A stretch of DNA of 6,735 nt. It comes from JBOFLG01 sp051657745. Its GTDB lineage: Bacteria > Actinomycetota > Actinomycetes > Actinomycetales > Dermatophilaceae. Positions 5,461 to 6,735 of the stretch are shown here, piece by piece (positions within the stretch are counted from its first letter, which is position 1; each line of letters begins with the position of its first letter). The position numbers and the translations under genes were made by a program. The stretch is from the NCBI GenBank assembly GCA_051657745.1, contig JBOFLG010000192.1:1-6735 (forward strand). Reading direction: 5' to 3'. The notes beneath the pieces are model-generated. The model saw only the letters and a program-made list of their open reading frames with translations. It had not been told where the DNA came from and made no database searches.

Positions 5461-6305
5461 ACACGGTGACCACCACCCTCGTCACCGCTCGCGGTAGGTT
5501 CGGTGTCCGCGAGCACGGCACCGCCGGTGAACAGGTGGTCTGTATTCACGGCTTCCCCGATGACGCTTCCACCTTCGACGGGCTGGCTGCCTCCTCAGCC
5601 GACGCCGGGTACCGCGTCACAGCGTTCAACCTCCGTGGGTACGCGCCATCTCCCCTCGAAGGACCCCTCGACCTCGATGCCATGGTTGACGACCTCCTAG
5701 CCGTAGTCGACGCCGTTTCGCCCAACAAGCCGGTGCATCTGATCGGTCATGACTACGGCGCGCAACTCGCCTACCCCGCTCTGGCCCGCGCCAGGTGCCG
5801 ATTTGCCTCCGCCACCCTGTTCTCCGGGGCCCACCCGGCCTATCTACAACGCAACGCCCGCCGAGCGCCACGGCAAGCCTGGATGAGCCGCTACATCCTC
5901 TACTTCCAACTCCGCGGCTGGGCCGACCGACACGTCGCGCGAGGCGACTTCGCCTACATCGACCGCCTCTGGCGACGCTGGGCAGCCCCGGACTGGACAC
6001 CGCCGCCGGACCACCTTAGACACGTCAAACGCACCCTCGCGGCCAGCTGGCCCGCGCCGATGGCCATGTACCGAGCCGGTGGTTTCAACGTGCCAACCGA
6101 CCCGATCACCGCACCCACCCTGTTCATATGCGGCGCCAGCGATGGCTGCGCCCTCCCCCTACTCGCCGACGGACAAGACGAACTGTTCACCAATGACTAC
6201 CGCCGCGAAGTCTGGAACCGCACCGGCCACTTTCCCCACTTGGAACAGCCCCAACGCACCGCACAAACCGTCCTGGACTGGATCAGCACCCACCCCATAG
6301 CCTGA
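5457..6305 (+). CDS. Alpha/beta-hydrolase, epoxide-hydrolase-like
   Basis: A 282-residue cytoplasmic hydrolase with no signal peptide. The oxyanion motif is HGFPDD (31-36). The nucleophile elbow GHDYG (97-101) carries Asp99 rather than Ser, as in epoxide hydrolases and haloalkane dehalogenases. The acid is probably Asp229 (GASDG) and the base His258 in GHFPHLEQP. In the cap, Y146/Y149 in 'YILYFQLRG' and Y205 in 'MYRAGG' resemble the two lid tyrosines of epoxide hydrolases that activate the epoxide oxygen. Dehalogenases usually have HGEP and Trp after the nucleophile, which are absent, so an epoxide-type substrate is the better guess. AGGAG (5446-5450) lies six bases before the ATG, and the start overlaps the exporter stop. 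Its pairing with an exporter and MarR suggests removal of a toxic electrophile; the substrate is not shown. Confidence 0.87.
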   Translation: MNTVTTTLVTARGRFGVREHGTAGEQVVCIHGFPDDASTFDGLAASSADAGYRVTAFNLRGYAPSPLEGPLDLDAMVDDLLAVVDAVSPNKPVHLIGHDYGAQLAYPALARARCRFASATLFSGAHPAYLQRNARRAPRQAWMSRYILYFQLRGWADRHVARGDFAYIDRLWRRWAAPDWTPPPDHLRHVKRTLAASWPAPMAMYRAGGFNVPTDPITAPTLFICGASDGCALPLLADGQDELFTNDYRREVWNRTGHFPHLEQPQRTAQTVLDWISTHPIA

Positions 6306-6571
6306 CCAAGGTCTGTCCCACGCGGTCGGCCGTCTCAGTAGTCGATCCCCAAACGCTGACGTCCACTCTCGCGGCAGGCGTGATCGCCATTTCCGCGTGG
6401 CGCCTGGGTCAGTGGTCGGTCTGGCCCGGCTGGTCAGGTGGCCGTTGCCGACGGCAACCATCGTGCGAACCTTGCGCGCGGAAGATTGGGCCGAGGGGGT
6501 AGCGGCAGACCCGACAATGAGTCCACGGCGGACCCGTCTCGGTTGCCATGGCATGACGCTTCGGGAGTCAT
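6306..6571. other. Gene-poor stretch with weak inverted repeats
   Basis: Short open frames exist on both strands, but none has a recognisable domain, a good ribosome site or consistent codon use. Structures seen are an 8-bp inverted repeat CCACGCGG (6318-6325)/CCGCGTGG (6393-6400), nested inside CTGACC (6302-6307)/GGTCAG (6407-6412), and a tight hairpin GTTGCC-GAC-GGCAAC (6444-6458). The latter could terminate the efflux operon, but no T-run follows. A decayed gene cannot be excluded. Confidence 0.4.
6444..6458. terminator. Tight hairpin downstream of the hydrolase
   Basis: GTTGCC and GGCAAC form a perfect 6-bp stem with a GAC loop, about 140 bases past the hydrolase stop. It is a possible operon terminator; the distance and lack of a T-run make this uncertain. 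Confidence 0.25.
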
Positions 6572-6735
6572 TTGCCAGCAGTTGAATCCGCCAGATATGT
6601 CAGCTATAGTCGACACACGGTCGAGGTTGTCGCCACCGGCGACTTCGACAAATGGCTCAAGAAACTGAAGGACCGGCGAGGCAAGTTGCGCATCTTGGAG
6701 CGCATCGACCGTCTCATCCATGGCAATCCGGGAGA
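6572..6735 (+). CDS. RelE/ParE-superfamily (HigB-type) toxin, N-terminal part, cut by window edge
   Basis: The frame runs open off the right edge. From about residue 17 it reads VEVVATGDFDKWLKKLKD, then a basic R-R-G-K-L-R-I segment, ERIDRL and HGNPG, which is the classic start of the phage-derived Gp49-like/HigB 'addiction module killer' family (pattern F-D-x-W-L-x-x-L-x-D ... R-I-x-x-R-I-x-R-L-x-x-G-N-P-G). These small toxins cut mRNA on the ribosome and are normally followed by an HTH antitoxin gene, which would lie outside this window. The start is unclear: TTG 6572 is the only in-frame conventional start upstream of the domain and has GGGAG (6563-6567) four bases ahead, but family members usually begin close to the VEVV segment (6620). 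The frame is closed upstream by TGA at 6554-6556. About half the usual length is visible. Confidence 0.75.
   Translation, partial: MPAVESARYVSYSRHTVEVVATGDFDKWLKKLKDRRGKLRILERIDRLIHGNPG
6582..6610 (+). promoter_or_regulatory. Candidate promoter at the toxin gene
   Basis: TTGAAT (6582-6587) and TATAGT (6605-6610, 5 of 6 to TATAAT) are 17 bases apart, an optimal sigma-70 layout. Transcription would start near 6617, just before the conserved toxin domain. That conflicts with the TTG start at 6572, so only one of the two readings can be the main one. Confidence 0.4.

Noticed and set aside
3206..6458. GTTGCC...GGCAAC inverted repeats on both sides of the MarR module (3206-3225 and 6444-6458), possible module ends.
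   Set aside because: The matching parts are only six bases per arm, with loops of 8 and 3 bases and no wider similarity around them. Two such hits in 6.7 kb of GC-rich DNA are plausible by chance.
6159..6554. A leftward frame downstream of the hydrolase, considered as a transposase remnant.
   Set aside because: No DDE or integrase motif is recognisable, part of it is antisense to the hydrolase, and no terminal repeats or target duplications were found.
1..6735. tRNA, rRNA, CRISPR array or complete insertion sequence.
   Set aside because: I saw no regularly spaced repeats, no tRNA-like cloverleaf with T-loop signature and no transposase on either strand.

Overview
The window is very GC-rich and its codons favour G or C in the third position. 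Starts at GTG and probably TTG or CTG, ATGA-type gene overlaps and actinobacterial-looking protein families point to a high-GC member of the Actinomycetota. I cannot name a genus from the sequence alone.

Left region (1-3000), ordinary chromosomal genes. The window opens with the last 45 codons of a LigB/DODA-type extradiol dioxygenase. Three tightly packed rightward genes follow: a six-helix membrane protein with an ion-channel pore fold but a degenerate selectivity filter (188-847), a small four-helix membrane protein of unknown function with no orthodox start codon (844-1260), and an EntS-like MFS exporter (1265-2548). A leftward two-helix hypothetical protein (2604-2939) converges on the exporter, with a small hairpin in the 55-base gap.

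Middle non-coding stretch (2940-3294). I see no convincing gene here. It holds several short perfect palindromes, including a TTGCGA/TCGCAA palindrome with an extra half-site and a G4/C4/G4 block just past the end of the regulator gene.

Right region (3295-6305), a compact three-gene module with more T-ending and TTG codons than the left half. A MarR-family regulator (leftward) is divergent from a DHA2-type 14-helix MFS exporter. The exporter overlaps by ATGA with an alpha/beta-hydrolase that has an aspartate nucleophile (GHDYG), the epoxide-hydrolase/haloalkane-dehalogenase arrangement. The divergent promoters sit inside a striking composite operator: two overlapping palindromes that share their middle arm (3791-3849). 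The likely logic is that a small molecule releases MarR and an efflux pump plus a hydrolase are made together. The substrate is unknown.

The last 430 bases hold a gene-poor stretch with weak inverted repeats, then the start of a RelE/ParE-superfamily (HigB-type) toxin gene that runs off the right edge. Its start codon is ambiguous. Its antitoxin, if present, would lie beyond the window.
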